Shown here one piece after another: positions 1 to 12,570 of a DNA stretch of 64,000 nt. Made by a program: the position numbers and the translations under genes. The notes below the pieces were generated by a model. It was given only the letters and a program-made list of their open reading frames with translations. It did no database searches and was not told the origin of the DNA. Origin of the DNA: Pseudoduganella namucuonensis (GTDB lineage: Bacteria; Pseudomonadota; Gammaproteobacteria; Burkholderiales; Burkholderiaceae_D); the NCBI RefSeq assembly GCF_900116645.1, contig NZ_FPBO01000003.1, positions 62,001-126,000 on the forward strand, in the 5' to 3' direction. Each line of letters begins with the position of its first letter. Within the stretch, counting starts at the first letter, position 1.

Positions 1-1
1 C

Positions 2-61
2 CTGCTCGGCGGCGCGGCGTCGGGATGGCTGGACGTGCTCTGCGTCGGGGCGCGGCCATGA
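2..61 (+). CDS. C-terminal end of an upstream gene (partial, unidentified)
   Basis: The frame from position 2 stays open for 19 codons (LLGGAASGWLDVLCVGARP) and stops with a TGA that overlaps the ATG at 58 in an ATGA arrangement. The hydrophobic tail suggests a membrane protein. A TauE/SafE-type exporter is a frequent neighbour of ccoI in this group, but too little is visible to assign it. The overlap suggests translational coupling to ccoI. Confidence 0.45.
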   Translation: MLGGAASGWLDVLCVGARP

Positions 62-2727
62 ACGCGGCCGGAAAGGCGGCTCCCGCCAGCGATTCGTTCG
101 CATCCGCATTGGCCGGCTCCGCCACGGCGGAAAGCGAGCGGACACGCGGCGCGACCCAGCGCCAGGTCCGCGCTGTTCGCGGGCCTGGTGCGTTGGCCAC
201 CGCCGCCGAACTGGCACCTGGCCCGCGTGCCGCGAACCAGGCGCTCGCCGAGTCGGCGACGTATCACGCGGTGAAGGGCTGCTTTCATTGCGGGCTGCCG
301 GTGGCGCGCGACGCGCGCTGGAAGGTCGCCATCGGCGGCGCCGAGCGCGCGATGTGCTGCCCCGGCTGCGCGGCCGTGGCCGAGGCGATCGTCGGCGCCG
401 GCCAGGACGACTATTACCTCAACCGCGACGGCTACGCGGCCACCGCCACGGACGCGCAACTGGTGCCGCCCGAGCTGGCGCTGTACGACAACGCCGACGC
501 CCGCTTCGCCTGCAACGACACCGACCGCGAGGCGATCCTGCTGGTGGAGGGCATACGCTGCGCCGCCTGCGTGTGGCTGATCGAGCGCCGGCTGCTGCGC
601 CTGCCCGGCGTCCTGCAGGCCAGCATGAACGTCGCCACGGAACGGCTGCGCGTGCGCTGGCGCGAGGACGCCTGCCATCCGGCTGCCATCCTGGCCGCGC
701 TGCGCGGCATCGGCTACACGGCCTGGCCCTATGACGCCGCGCGCCACAGCAGGCAGCTGCAACAAGCCGGCCGCACGCTGGGCCGCCAGCTCTTCGTGGC
801 CGGGCTGTCGATGATGCAAGTGATGATGTACGTGGCCCCCGCCTACCTGGCCGACGACGGCACGCTGGACGCCAACATGGAGGCGCTGATGCGCTGGGCC
901 AGCCTGCTGCTGACGCTGCCCGCCGTCTGCTATTCGGCGCAACCGTTCTTCCGCGGCGCGTGGGCCAGCCTGCGCGCCCGCGCGCCGGGCATGGACGTGC
1001 CGGTGGCGCTGGGCATCGGCGCCGCCTTCATCGCCAGCTGCGCGGCCACCTGGACCGCAAGCGGCGAGGTGTATTTCGACTCGGTGACCATGTTCATCTT
1101 CCTGCTGCTGTGCAGCCGCTATCTGGAGCTGGCGGCGCGCCGCAAGGCGGCCACCGCGCTGGAGCGCATGCGGCACGGCCTGCCCGCGTCGGCCGCCAGG
1201 ATGCGGGGCTGGCCGGCGGACCGCGCCTGCGACACCGTGCCGGCGGCCGCGCTGCGCCCCGGCGACCTCATACTCGTGAAACCCGGCGAGGCCATCGCCG
1301 CGGACGGCACCATCGTCGAAGGGGAAACCTCGGTCGACCTGTCGCTGCTGACCGGGGAAAGCGCGCCGCAGCGCCGGGCCGAGGGCGACAGCGTGCCCGG
1401 CGGCGCGATCAACGCCAGCGCCGCGGTGGTGCTGCGCGTGGCCAGCGCCGCCGGCGACAGCACGCTGGCCGGTCTGCTGAAACTGATCGAGCGCGCGGGC
1501 CGGGAAAAGCCGCGCATCGCGCAATGGGCGGACCGCGTGGCCTCCGTGTTCGTGGCCGCGCTGCTGCTGTTCGCGCTCGCCGCCTTCGCCTGGTGGCACT
1601 GGCACGACGCCGCGCGCGCCTGGCCGGTGGCGATCGCCGTGCTGGTGGTGTCCTGCCCGTGCGCACTGTCGCTGGCCACGCCTTCCGCGTTGGCGGCGGC
1701 CACCGACGGCCTGCTGGGCAGGGGTGTCATGATCGTGCGTCCCCACGTGCTGGAGACGCTGCACCGCGCCACGCACGTGGTGTTCGACAAGACCGGCACG
1801 CTCACCGAGGGCAAGCCCGCCGTGCAGGCCATCGACACGCTGGGCGCGGTGGCATCCGGCGCGGCGCTGCGGATCGCTGCGGCGCTGGAGGCGGGCAGCG
1901 CGCATCCGATCGGGCGCGCCATCACCGAGGCCGCGTCGCTTGCCGGTGGATTCAGCCGCTGGCAAGCGGAGCAGGTGCGGGAGCTGCCGGGGCAGGGCTT
2001 GGAAGGAGTGGTGTTCGGGCGCCGCTACCGGCTGGGCAGCGCGGCGTTCGTGGCGGGGATTGCGGGGGCGCCCGCGGCGGAGCCGCATGACTTGGATCCC
2101 CGCCTGCGCGGGGATGACGGCGGGGCGCGCGCGGGCATCGGCGGAACGCCGGTCTATCTGGGCGGCGACGCCGGCTGGATCGCGCGCTTCATGCTGAGCG
2201 ACGCGGTGCGCGCCGACGCCCTGGCCACCGTCGACTGGTTCCGCGCCCACGGCAAGCAGGTGCTGCTGCTGAGCGGCGACGAGCAGGCGCTGACACTGCG
2301 GGTCGCGCGCGGCCTGGGCATAGCCCACGCCATGGGCGGCCAACTGCCCGAACACAAGCTGGCACACGTGCGGCGGTTGCAGCGCGAGGGCGCCATCGTC
2401 GCCATGGTGGGCGACGGCATCAACGACGCCGCCGTCCTCGGCGGCGCCGACGTCTCCTTCGCCATGGGCGGCGGCGCCGCCATCGCGCAGGCGCACGCCG
2501 ACGCGGTGCTGCTGAACGGCCGCCTTGGCGCCGTGGCCGACACCGCGCGCGCCGCGGCCCGCACCATGCGCGTGATCCGCCAGAACCTGGCCTGGGCCAC
2601 GCTGTACAACGCCGTCGCGATTCCCGCCGCCGCCCTCGGCTATCTGAACCCGTGGCTGTCCGGCGCCGGCATGGCGCTCAGTTCCGCCGTGGTGGTGCTG
2701 AACGCCTTGCGCCTGCGGGGAGCCTGA
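58..2727 (+). CDS. ccoI: Cu+-exporting P1B-type ATPase for cbb3 oxidase assembly (CcoI/FixI)
   Basis: Inner-membrane copper-translocating ATPase that supplies copper for maturation of the CcoN active site. Visible: an N-terminal Cys-rich segment (CFHCGLP, then CCPGC), an HMA metal-binding motif C168-A-A-C171, the membrane CPC motif C533-P-C535, the phosphorylation motif DKTGT at D577 and the hinge GDGIND. The start at 58 is chosen because it overlaps the previous stop (ATGA); an ATG at 25 is also in frame. The first ~75 residues are Ala-rich low complexity and are not typical of the family, so the true start could be later. Odd: residues ~677-695 (AEPHDLDPRLRGDDGG) are encoded by a palindromic repeat that interrupts the cytosolic domain in frame. 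ccoS follows 2 bp downstream. Gene identity is firm; the start is less so. Confidence 0.93.
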   Translation: MNAAGKAAPASDSFASALAGSATAESERTRGATQRQVRAVRGPGALATAAELAPGPRAANQALAESATYHAVKGCFHCGLPVARDARWKVAIGGAERAMCCPGCAAVAEAIVGAGQDDYYLNRDGYAATATDAQLVPPELALYDNADARFACNDTDREAILLVEGIRCAACVWLIERRLLRLPGVLQASMNVATERLRVRWREDACHPAAILAALRGIGYTAWPYDAARHSRQLQQAGRTLGRQLFVAGLSMMQVMMYVAPAYLADDGTLDANMEALMRWASLLLTLPAVCYSAQPFFRGAWASLRARAPGMDVPVALGIGAAFIASCAATWTASGEVYFDSVTMFIFLLLCSRYLELAARRKAATALERMRHGLPASAARMRGWPADRACDTVPAAALRPGDLILVKPGEAIAADGTIVEGETSVDLSLLTGESAPQRRAEGDSVPGGAINASAAVVLRVASAAGDSTLAGLLKLIERAGREKPRIAQWADRVASVFVAALLLFALAAFAWWHWHDAARAWPVAIAVLVVSCPCALSLATPSALAAATDGLLGRGVMIVRPHVLETLHRATHVVFDKTGTLTEGKPAVQAIDTLGAVASGAALRIAAALEAGSAHPIGRAITEAASLAGGFSRWQAEQVRELPGQGLEGVVFGRRYRLGSAAFVAGIAGAPAAEPHDLDPRLRGDDGGARAGIGGTPVYLGGDAGWIARFMLSDAVRADALATVDWFRAHGKQVLLLSGDEQALTLRVARGLGIAHAMGGQLPEHKLAHVRRLQREGAIVAMVGDGINDAAVLGGADVSFAMGGGAAIAQAHADAVLLNGRLGAVADTARAAARTMRVIRQNLAWATLYNAVAIPAAALGYLNPWLSGAGMALSSAVVVLNALRLRGA
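2091..2120. repeat. Palindromic repeat (Neisseria dRS3-like) inside ccoI
   Basis: A perfect 20-bp palindrome, ATCCCCGC-CTGC-GCGGGGAT at 2096-2115, is flanked by TTGG and GACGG. It matches the widespread beta/gammaproteobacterial repeat with core TTCCCGCGCAGGCGGGAA; read in another frame it gives the familiar WIPACAGMT peptide. Such repeats are normally intergenic. Here it is read through in the ccoI frame as DPRLRGDD. Confidence 0.75.
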
Positions 2728-2729
2728 CC

Positions 2730-2888
2730 ATGGAAGCCTTGTATCTGCTGGTGCCCTTGAGCGTGGCGACGGTGTTCGGCGCGCTGTGGGTCTACTTCCG
2801 CGCCAGCGACGACGGCCAGTTCGACGACCTGGTCGGCCCCGCCCTGCGCGTGCTGCAGGACGACGACACCACGCACAACCCATCCTGA
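2730..2888 (+). CDS. ccoS: cbb3-type cytochrome oxidase assembly protein CcoS
   Basis: A 52-residue protein starting MEALYLLVPLSV, with one N-terminal transmembrane helix (residues ~3-22) followed by an acidic tail (RASDDGQFDDL). This matches the small CcoS/FixS family required for cofactor insertion into CcoN. It starts 2 bp after the ccoI stop and is therefore probably co-transcribed with ccoI. The FNR-box region and ccoN follow it. Confidence 0.88.
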   Translation: MEALYLLVPLSVATVFGALWVYFRASDDGQFDDLVGPALRVLQDDDTTHNPS

Positions 2889-2893
2889 GAATT

Positions 2894-2949
2894 TTGATCC
2901 ACATCAAGGTTTTTTGGCTCCCCGGCACGTAACCTTTGATCAATATCAT
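2894..2949 (+). promoter_or_regulatory. FNR/ANR-type promoter region of ccoNOQP
   Basis: A perfect FNR box, TTGATCCACATCAA, lies at 2894-2907. A second, 9/10 box, TTGATCAATATCAT, lies at 2936-2949, 25 bp before the ccoN GTG. If transcription starts near 2942, the first box is centred at about -41.5, the classical class II activation position; a weak -10 (TAACCT, 2930-2935) fits. The second box would then overlap the start site and could dampen expression. Low-oxygen induction by an FNR-type regulator is inferred. Confidence 0.85.
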
Positions 2950-2974
2950 CAAAGCGTTCTCGGGAGAACATCAA

Positions 2975-4399
2975 GTGGAACAAGCACAATACAACTACAG
3001 GATCGTGAAGCAGTTCGCGGTCGCCACGGTGGTGTGGGGCATCGTCGGCATGCTGGTGGGGGTGGTCATCGCCGCCCAGCTGGCCTGGCCGGCGCTGAAC
3101 CTGGACGTGCCCTGGCTGACCTACGGCCGCCTGCGCCCCCTGCACACCAACGCCGTGATCTTCGCCTTCGGCATTTGCGGCCTGTTCGCCACCTCTTACT
3201 ACGTGGTGCAGCGCACCTGCCAGGTGCGGCTGTTCTCCGACAAGCTGGCCGCCTTCACCTTCTGGGGCTGGCAGGCGGTGCTGGTGGGCGCCGTGGTCAC
3301 GCTGCCCATGGGTCTCACGCGCGGCAAGGAATACGCGGAGCTGGAATGGCCGCTCACCATCCTGATCGCCGTGGTGTGGATCGCCTACGCCATCGTCTTC
3401 TTCGGCACCATCGTCAAGCGCAAGGTGGAGCACATCTACGTCGCCAACTGGTTCTTCGGCGGCTACATCATCGCCGTCACCCTGCTGCACGTGGTGAACG
3501 GCATGAGCATGCCGGCCACCCTGTGGAAATCCTATTCCGCCTACACCGGCGTGCAGGACGCGATGATCCAATGGTGGTACGGCCACAACGCGGTGGGCTT
3601 CATCCTCACCGCCGGCTACCTGGGCATGGTGTACTACTTCATCCCGAAACAGGCCGAGCGCCCGGTGTACTCCTACCGCCTGTCCATCGTGCACTTCTGG
3701 GCGCTGATCTTCACCTACATGTGGGCCGGCCCGCACCACCTGCACTACACCGCGCTCCCGGACTGGACGCAATCGATCGGCATGGTGTTCTCGCTGATCC
3801 TGCTGGCGCCGTCCTGGGGCGGCATGATCAACGGGATGATGACCCTGTCCGGCGCCTGGCACAAGCTGCGCACCGACCCCATCCTCAAGTTCCTGATCGT
3901 CTCGCTGTCCTTCTACGGCATGGCCACCTTCGAGGGCCCGATGATGTCGATCAAGACCGTCAACGCGCTGTCGCACTACACCGACTGGGGCATCGCCCAC
4001 GTGCACGGCGGCGCCCTGGGCTGGGTGGGCTTCATCACCATGGGCTCGATCTACTACCTGCTGCCGCGCCTGGCGGGGCAGAAGGCCATGTGGAGCACGA
4101 GGCTGATCGACCTGCATTTCTGGGTCGCCACCATCGGCATCGTGCTGTACATCGCGGCGATGTGGATCGCCGGCGTGATGCAGGGCCTGATGTGGCGCGC
4201 CGTGAATCCCGACGGCACGCTGACCTACACCTTCGTCGAGAGCGTGAAGGCCACCTACCCCTACTACGTGGTGCGCTTCGGCGGCGGCCTGCTGTACCTC
4301 TCGGGCATGTGCCTGATGGGCTACAACACCTGGATGACGCTGCGCGGCCGCCGCGCAGCCACGGCCCGCATCCCCGCACTGCATCCCGCCCACGCCTGA
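2975..4399 (+). CDS. ccoN: cbb3-type cytochrome c oxidase subunit I
   Basis: Catalytic haem-copper subunit of the C-family oxidase that reduces O2 at high affinity and pumps protons. 474 residues with about 12 transmembrane helices. Conserved His segments are visible: LHTNAV (low-spin haem), [16 protein letters not shown] (CuB) and HVHGGALGW. The GTG start ([14 protein letters not shown]) has a GGGAGA ribosome site at 2962-2967 and is preferred over an in-frame TTG at 2936, which lies inside the second FNR box. First gene of the ccoNOQPGH operon. Confidence 0.96.
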   Translation: MEQAQYNYRIVKQFAVATVVWGIVGMLVGVVIAAQLAWPALNLDVPWLTYGRLRPLHTNAVIFAFGICGLFATSYYVVQRTCQVRLFSDKLAAFTFWGWQAVLVGAVVTLPMGLTRGKEYAELEWPLTILIAVVWIAYAIVFFGTIVKRKVEHIYVANWFFGGYIIAVTLLHVVNGMSMPATLWKSYSAYTGVQDAMIQWWYGHNAVGFILTAGYLGMVYYFIPKQAERPVYSYRLSIVHFWALIFTYMWAGPHHLHYTALPDWTQSIGMVFSLILLAPSWGGMINGMMTLSGAWHKLRTDPILKFLIVSLSFYGMATFEGPMMSIKTVNALSHYTDWGIAHVHGGALGWVGFITMGSIYYLLPRLAGQKAMWSTRLIDLHFWVATIGIVLYIAAMWIAGVMQGLMWRAVNPDGTLTYTFVESVKATYPYYVVRFGGGLLYLSGMCLMGYNTWMTLRGRRAATARIPALHPAHA

Positions 4400-4414
4400 C
4401 ACGGAGAAAAGGAC

Positions 4415-5029
4415 ATGAAGTTTTCGCATGAATGGATAGAGAAAAACCCCTGGCTGCTGATCGCGCTGGTCACGCTGGTGGTGTCGGTGGGCGGCGCGGT
4501 GGAAATCGTTCCACTGTTCTTCCAGAAGTCCACCACCGAGCCGGTGGCGGGCCTGAAACCCTACTCGCCGCTGCGCCTGGCGGGCCGCGACGTGTACGTG
4601 CGCGAGGGCTGCTACAACTGCCACTCGCAGATGGTGCGGCCGTTCCGCGCCGAGACGGAGCGCTACGGCCACTATTCCGTGGCGGGAGAGTTCGTGTACG
4701 ACCGGCCGTTCCAGTGGGGCTCCAAGCGCACCGGCCCGGACCTGGCCCGCGTGGGCGGCCGCTACAGCGACGAGTGGCACCGCACCCACCTGGTCAACCC
4801 GCGCGACCTGGTGCCGGAATCGAACATGCCCAACTACCCGTGGCTGGCGCGCACCGCGCTCAAGCCGGCCGACATCGTGCCCCGGCTGCGCGCGCTGCAA
4901 CGCCTGGGCGACCCATACTCGGACGCCGACATCGCCGCCGCGCCGGCCCAGCTGGACGGCAAGACCGAGGAAGACGCCCTGATCGCCTATCTGCAAGGCC
5001 TGGGCACCCAGATCAAGAACAGGAACTGA
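4415..5029 (+). CDS. ccoO: cbb3-type cytochrome c oxidase subunit II (mono-haem)
   Basis: Membrane-anchored c-type cytochrome that passes electrons from CcoP to CcoN. 204 residues: an N-terminal transmembrane anchor (residues ~12-36) and one haem c motif C66-Y-N-C69-H70, followed by the family signature SQMVRPFR. The ATG is preceded by GGAGAAAAGG. It starts 15 bp after ccoN. Confidence 0.96.
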   Translation: MKFSHEWIEKNPWLLIALVTLVVSVGGAVEIVPLFFQKSTTEPVAGLKPYSPLRLAGRDVYVREGCYNCHSQMVRPFRAETERYGHYSVAGEFVYDRPFQWGSKRTGPDLARVGGRYSDEWHRTHLVNPRDLVPESNMPNYPWLARTALKPADIVPRLRALQRLGDPYSDADIAAAPAQLDGKTEEDALIAYLQGLGTQIKNRN

Positions 5030-5030
5030 C

Positions 5031-5201
5031 ATGGAACAGATATTCGACAGCGCCAGCAGCGTGATGACGGTGGTCTCCTTCATCACATTCATGGGCATCG
5101 TCGCGTGGGCCTACGCGCGGCGCAACCAGCCCGGCTTCGCGCGGGCGGCGCAACTGCCGTTCGCCGACGATTCCGCCGACGGGGAGGACCGCCATGTCTG
5201 A
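5031..5201 (+). CDS. ccoQ: cbb3-type oxidase subunit CcoQ (56 aa)
   Basis: A short gene of 57 codons including the stop. The product begins MEQIFDSASSVMTVVSFITF, has one transmembrane helix (residues ~10-28), then a charged tail (AYARRNQPGF). Size, topology and place between ccoO and ccoP fit CcoQ, which stabilises the oxidase complex. It begins 1 bp after the ccoO stop and overlaps the start of ccoP by 8 bp, so translation is probably coupled. Confidence 0.9.
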   Translation: MEQIFDSASSVMTVVSFITFMGIVAWAYARRNQPGFARAAQLPFADDSADGEDRHV

Positions 5202-6162
5202 CTTCACCAACGGCTTCTGGGACTTCTACATCGTCGTGCTCACGCTGCTCGGCGTGCTCGGTTGCGGCGTGCTGCTGTATTCGCAGTCCACCCACAAGAG
5301 CAAGACCGGCAAGGCGGGCGAGACCACCGGCCACGTGTGGGACGAGGACTTGACGGAGCTGAACACGCCGATGCCGCGCTGGTGGATGTGGCTGTTCTAC
5401 ATCACCATCGTGTTCGGCCTGGCCTACCTGTTCCTGTATCCCGGCCTGGGCCAGTACGCCGGCAAGCTGGGATGGAAATCCAGCGGCCAGTACAAGGAGG
5501 AACTGGTGAAGGCGGAAACCGACTACGGCCCGCTGTTCAACAGCTACCTGAGGCAGGACCTGAAGACGGTGGCCGCCGATCCGCAGGCGCGCGCCATGGG
5601 CGAGCGCCTGTTCCTGACCTACTGCGCCCAGTGCCACGGCTCGGACGCGCGCGGCAACAAGGGCTTCCCCAACCTGGCCGACAGGGACTGGCTGTACGGA
5701 GGCGCGCCGGACGTGATCAAGACCACCATCATGCACGGCCGTAACGGCGTGATGCCGCCCATGGGTGCGGCGCTCGGCTCGGACAAGGACGTGGAGAACG
5801 TCGCCCACTACGTGCTCAGCCTGTCCGGCGGCACGGCCGACCCGATCAAGGTGGTGTTCGGCAAGAGCAAGTTCGCCGCCTGCATGGCCTGCCACACCGG
5901 CGCCGGCACCGGCAACCAGGCGCTGGGCGCGCCCAACCTGGCCGACAAGATCTGGCTCTACGGCGGCAGCGCCGAGACCATCATGGAGACCATCCGCAAG
6001 GGCCGCAGCAACACCATGCCGCCGTTCGCCGACTTCCTCGGCGAGGGCAAGGTGCACGTGCTGGCCGCCTATGTGTGGAGCCTGTCCAATGAACCGAACC
6101 GCCTGGCCGACACCGCCGAGGCCGGGAACAGCAGCCATGAACGCGCCGGAACAAGTCATTAG
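5194..6162 (+). CDS. ccoP: cbb3-type cytochrome c oxidase subunit III (di-haem)
   Basis: Di-haem membrane cytochrome that receives electrons from soluble cytochrome c. 322 residues: two N-terminal transmembrane segments (~10-30 and ~65-83, the second in PRWWMWLFYITIVFG), then two cytochrome c domains with C144-A-Q-C147-H148 and C230-M-A-C233-H234. Overlaps ccoQ at its start and the proposed ccoG start at its end. Confidence 0.96.
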   Translation: MSDFTNGFWDFYIVVLTLLGVLGCGVLLYSQSTHKSKTGKAGETTGHVWDEDLTELNTPMPRWWMWLFYITIVFGLAYLFLYPGLGQYAGKLGWKSSGQYKEELVKAETDYGPLFNSYLRQDLKTVAADPQARAMGERLFLTYCAQCHGSDARGNKGFPNLADRDWLYGGAPDVIKTTIMHGRNGVMPPMGAALGSDKDVENVAHYVLSLSGGTADPIKVVFGKSKFAACMACHTGAGTGNQALGAPNLADKIWLYGGSAETIMETIRKGRSNTMPPFADFLGEGKVHVLAAYVWSLSNEPNRLADTAEAGNSSHERAGTSH

Positions 6163-7510
6163 GATGTACGCGGCCCGCGAGGAGATTTATCCCCGCGAGA
6201 CCAAGGGCCGCTACGCCAGCCTGCGCTGGACGTGCGTCTGGCTCACGCAGCTGGCCTTCTACGGCCTGCCCTGGCTGGAATGGAACGGCCGCCAGGCCTT
6301 GCTGTTCGACCTGATGACGCGCAAGTTCTATATCCTGGGCCTGGTGCTGTGGCCGCAGGACTTCATCTACCTGGCCGCGCTGCTCATCATCTGCGCCTAC
6401 CTGCTGTTCATGGTGACGGCCATCGCCGGCCGCGTGTGGTGCGGCTTCGCCTGTCCGCAAACGGTGTACACCGAAATCTTCCTGTGGATAGAGCGCAGGT
6501 TCGAGGGCACGCGCGGCGCGCGCATGCGCCTGGCGAAGGAGGGCGCCAGCTTCAACAAGATCTGGCGCAAGACCGGCAAGCACCTGGCCTGGGGCGCGGT
6601 GGCGCTGTGGACCGGCTACACCTTCGTCGGCTATTTCACCCCCATCAAATTGCTGGGCGCGGAGGCGCTGCGGCTGGACTTCGGCCCCTGGGAATGGTTC
6701 TGGGTGCTGTTCTACGGCTTCGCCACCTACGGCAACGCCGGTTGGCTGCGCGAGCAGGTGTGCAAATACATGTGTCCCTACGCCCGCTTCCAGAGCTCGA
6801 TGTTCGACCGCGACACGCTGATCATCACCTACGACGCCAGGCGCGGCGAGCCGCGCGCGCCGCTGGCGAAAAACAGCGGCGGCGCCTGCATCGACTGCTC
6901 CATGTGCGTGCAGGTGTGCCCGACCGGCATCGACATCCGCAAGGGCCTGCAGTACGAGTGCATAGGCTGCGCCGCCTGCGTGGACGCCTGCGACGGCGTG
7001 ATGGACAAGATATCCCGTCCGCGCGGCCTGATCCGCTACAGCACCGACCACGCGCTGGCCGAGGGCTACACGCCGCGGCAGATACGGCGCCACGCGCTGC
7101 GCCCGCGGGTGCTGGTCTACGGCGCCATCCTGCTGCTGATCATCGGCGCGGTGGGAACGGCGCTGTGGCTGCGCACGCCCCTGAAGCTGGACGTGATACG
7201 CGACCGCGGCGCGATGGGCCGCGAGGTGGACGGCGGCTTGATCGAGAACGTGTACCGGCTGCAGATCATGAACACGTCCGAGCGGCCGCACACCTACCGT
7301 ATCCGCGCCAGCGGCATCGACACGCTGGCGCTGGCGACGGCGCGCGAGGTGGCCGTGGGCCCGACCGAAACGCTGGCCGTGCCGATGCGGTTGCGCGCCG
7401 CGTACGGCGCCGGCAACAAGGGGTCGAATCCGATCGAGATCGAACTAACGGCGCTGGACGATCCGCGCCTGCGTGTCAAGGAAAAAGCGGTGTTCATCGT
7501 GCCGCGTTAG
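6137..7510 (+). CDS. ccoG: Cytochrome oxidase accessory protein CcoG (ferredoxin-like)
   Basis: 457-residue membrane protein, proposed in other bacteria to act in copper reduction for CcoN assembly. Several transmembrane segments, a motif GRVWCGFACPQTVYTE, two [4Fe-4S] ferredoxin motifs (CIDCSMCVQVCPTG and CIGCAACVDACD), and a C-terminal periplasmic immunoglobulin-like domain (~residues 345-457). The ATG at 6137 (MNAPEQVIRMY) overlaps ccoP by 26 bp; an ATG at 6164 just after ccoP is the alternative start. Confidence 0.93.
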   Translation: MNAPEQVIRMYAAREEIYPRETKGRYASLRWTCVWLTQLAFYGLPWLEWNGRQALLFDLMTRKFYILGLVLWPQDFIYLAALLIICAYLLFMVTAIAGRVWCGFACPQTVYTEIFLWIERRFEGTRGARMRLAKEGASFNKIWRKTGKHLAWGAVALWTGYTFVGYFTPIKLLGAEALRLDFGPWEWFWVLFYGFATYGNAGWLREQVCKYMCPYARFQSSMFDRDTLIITYDARRGEPRAPLAKNSGGACIDCSMCVQVCPTGIDIRKGLQYECIGCAACVDACDGVMDKISRPRGLIRYSTDHALAEGYTPRQIRRHALRPRVLVYGAILLLIIGAVGTALWLRTPLKLDVIRDRGAMGREVDGGLIENVYRLQIMNTSERPHTYRIRASGIDTLALATAREVAVGPTETLAVPMRLRAAYGAGNKGSNPIEIELTALDDPRLRVKEKAVFIVPR

Positions 7511-7530
7511 TAAGCAACTTTGAGGTCATC

Positions 7531-8064
7531 ATGTCTGAATCACTGCGCGTTTCCCCGGCCCCCTGGTGGGGGCACCGCTGGCCATGGCTGCTGATGCTGG
7601 GGCCTTTCCTGGTGCTGCTGGCCGGTTGCTACACCGGCTGGCTGGCGTTCTCGCATCCGGACGCGCTGGTGGCCGGGGATTATTACAAGAAGGGCAAGGC
7701 CATCAACCAGGACCTGCGGCGCGACCGCGCGGCCGGGGCGCTGGGGCTGTCGGCCGCGCTGCGCTACGACGCGGCGCGCGGCGTGCTCGCCGGCAGGCTC
7801 GATAGCGCCGGGGCGGTCCCGCCGTCGCTGGCGCTGCGCCTTTCGCACGCCACGCAGCCGGACAAGGACGTGCGCCTGGAATTGCGGCCCGCGCCGGACG
7901 GCGCGTTCGTGGCCGCGCTGCCCATGCTGGAACGCAGCCGCTGGCAGGTGCTGATCGAGGGAGAGGACCGGTCCGGCGGCGCCGCGCGCGCCTGGCGCCT
8001 GGAGGGCGGCTGGCACTGGCCGGGGCAGCGCGAGGTGACGCTGCGGCCGGCCGGCGCCGAATAA
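7531..8064 (+). CDS. ccoH: FixH family protein (CcoH)
   Basis: 177 residues. One N-terminal transmembrane helix (WPWLLMLGPFLVLLAGCYTGWLA), then the conserved YYKKGKAINQ segment typical of FixH/CcoH and a periplasmic beta-rich domain. CcoH is a late assembly factor for cbb3 oxidase. The gene starts 20 bp after ccoG and appears to close the operon; it converges on the ECF sigma gene, whose stop is only 17 bp away. Confidence 0.88.
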   Translation: MSESLRVSPAPWWGHRWPWLLMLGPFLVLLAGCYTGWLAFSHPDALVAGDYYKKGKAINQDLRRDRAAGALGLSAALRYDAARGVLAGRLDSAGAVPPSLALRLSHATQPDKDVRLELRPAPDGAFVAALPMLERSRWQVLIEGEDRSGGAARAWRLEGGWHWPGQREVTLRPAGAE

Positions 8065-8080
8065 CCACAGTGAGCGAAGC

Positions 8081-8599
8081 CTACCCGATCAGGTACTCGC
8101 GCGCCATCGTGCGCGCCCTGTGCAGCCGGCTCTTGGCCGCCGCCACGGTGAGGCCCAGTTCCGCCGCGATCTCGGCCATGCTCATCTCCTCGAAGTCGCG
8201 CAGCAGGATCACGTGGCGGTGGTCGGCCGGCAGCGATTCCAGCGCGCGCACCAGGTCCTCGCGCAGGCCGGCGGTGTCCCTGCCAACCAGCCAGCGCTCG
8301 GCGCGCTCGTCGTCGTAGGGATCGTAGTTCAGCGCGCGTCGTCCAAGGCGGCGGCACTCGCGCTGCACCACCTTGAACAGCCAGCCGGAGAAGGCCGCCA
8401 GCGCGCGCACCGACCGCACGCGCCGCGCCAGCACCAGCAGCGACTCCTGCACGGCGTCGTCGACGTCGGCGGCCATGCAGGAGCGGTGCGCGTAGCGGCG
8501 GATATCGGGCTGGCACAACTGCAGCAGGCGCGCCAGCGCCGTCGGATCGCCGCCGTGGGCGGCGTCCAGCACCGGCAAGTGTTGTTCAGAGAGCGCCAT
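8081..8599 (-). CDS. ECF-family RNA polymerase sigma factor
   Basis: 172-residue sigma-70-family factor. Region 2 is visible around residues 15-85 (DDAVQESLLVLARRV, AFSGWLFKVVQREC). Region 4 is at ~115-170 (LPADHRHVILLRDFEEMSMA then AAKSRLHRAR). No separate anti-sigma gene is visible next to it. The ATG overlaps the end of the upstream DUF2892-type gene by 14 bp, so the two are almost certainly translated together; the small membrane protein might act in its regulation, but that is only a guess. Confidence 0.88.
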   Translation of the reverse strand: MALSEQHLPVLDAAHGGDPTALARLLQLCQPDIRRYAHRSCMAADVDDAVQESLLVLARRVRSVRALAAFSGWLFKVVQRECRRLGRRALNYDPYDDERAERWLVGRDTAGLREDLVRALESLPADHRHVILLRDFEEMSMAEIAAELGLTVAAAKSRLHRARTMAREYLIG

Positions 8600-8807
8600 G
8601 CTTTTTCGCTTTATCGAGACGGCGGCCGGCCATCGCGCACATTGGACAAAAACCGAACAGGCCGGAGGCCACGATGCCGGCCGCCGACGCGGCCAGCAGC
8701 ACGCCGGCCGTGCCGCCCACGGCCAGCAAGCCGGCCGCCGCGGCCAGCGAACCAGCCACCACGCGCAGCACGCGCTCGCCATTCGGTACGTTTTTCACAT
8801 ATAACAT
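8586..8807 (-). CDS. Small DUF2892-type membrane protein
   Basis: 73 residues starting MLYVKNVPNGERVLRVVAGS. The N-terminal block, two hydrophobic segments and the FGFCPMCAMAG motif match the DUF2892/YgaP-like inner-membrane family, in which a CPxC pair sits between or after the helices. A strong ribosome site (AAGGAGAG) precedes the start. It is upstream of, and overlaps, the ECF sigma gene. The function of the family is not established. Confidence 0.82.
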   Translation of the reverse strand: MLYVKNVPNGERVLRVVAGSLAAAAGLLAVGGTAGVLLAASAAGIVASGLFGFCPMCAMAGRRLDKAKKHGAL

Positions 8808-8972
8808 TGTCGCTCTCCTTTGGGTTGACGAGGAAGCCCTCGGCCACTAAGAGGCGGGCCGGGGCGGAAAGGATTCGCGCATCCGCAAATATATTTTTGT
8901 TGTCAGCCTGCCATTATCTTGCCAATCCCGGGCTTTGATAGGAGAATTCCTAGGCGCCCTTCAAAGGACCCC

Positions 8973-12482
<3,510 letters not shown>

Positions 12483-12570
12483 CATCCACCGGCCGGCGCT
12501 CGTCCCGCGCCGGCGGCCGTTCGTCACACGCGTGCTGCGCGGCGGCGGGGCGATCGCTACACTCGCCGCC

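Noticed and set aside
2792..5098. 768-codon open frame on the minus strand across ccoNO
   Set aside because: It is the antisense shadow of the high-GC cco genes; the product is His/Gln/Arg-rich low complexity with no domain.
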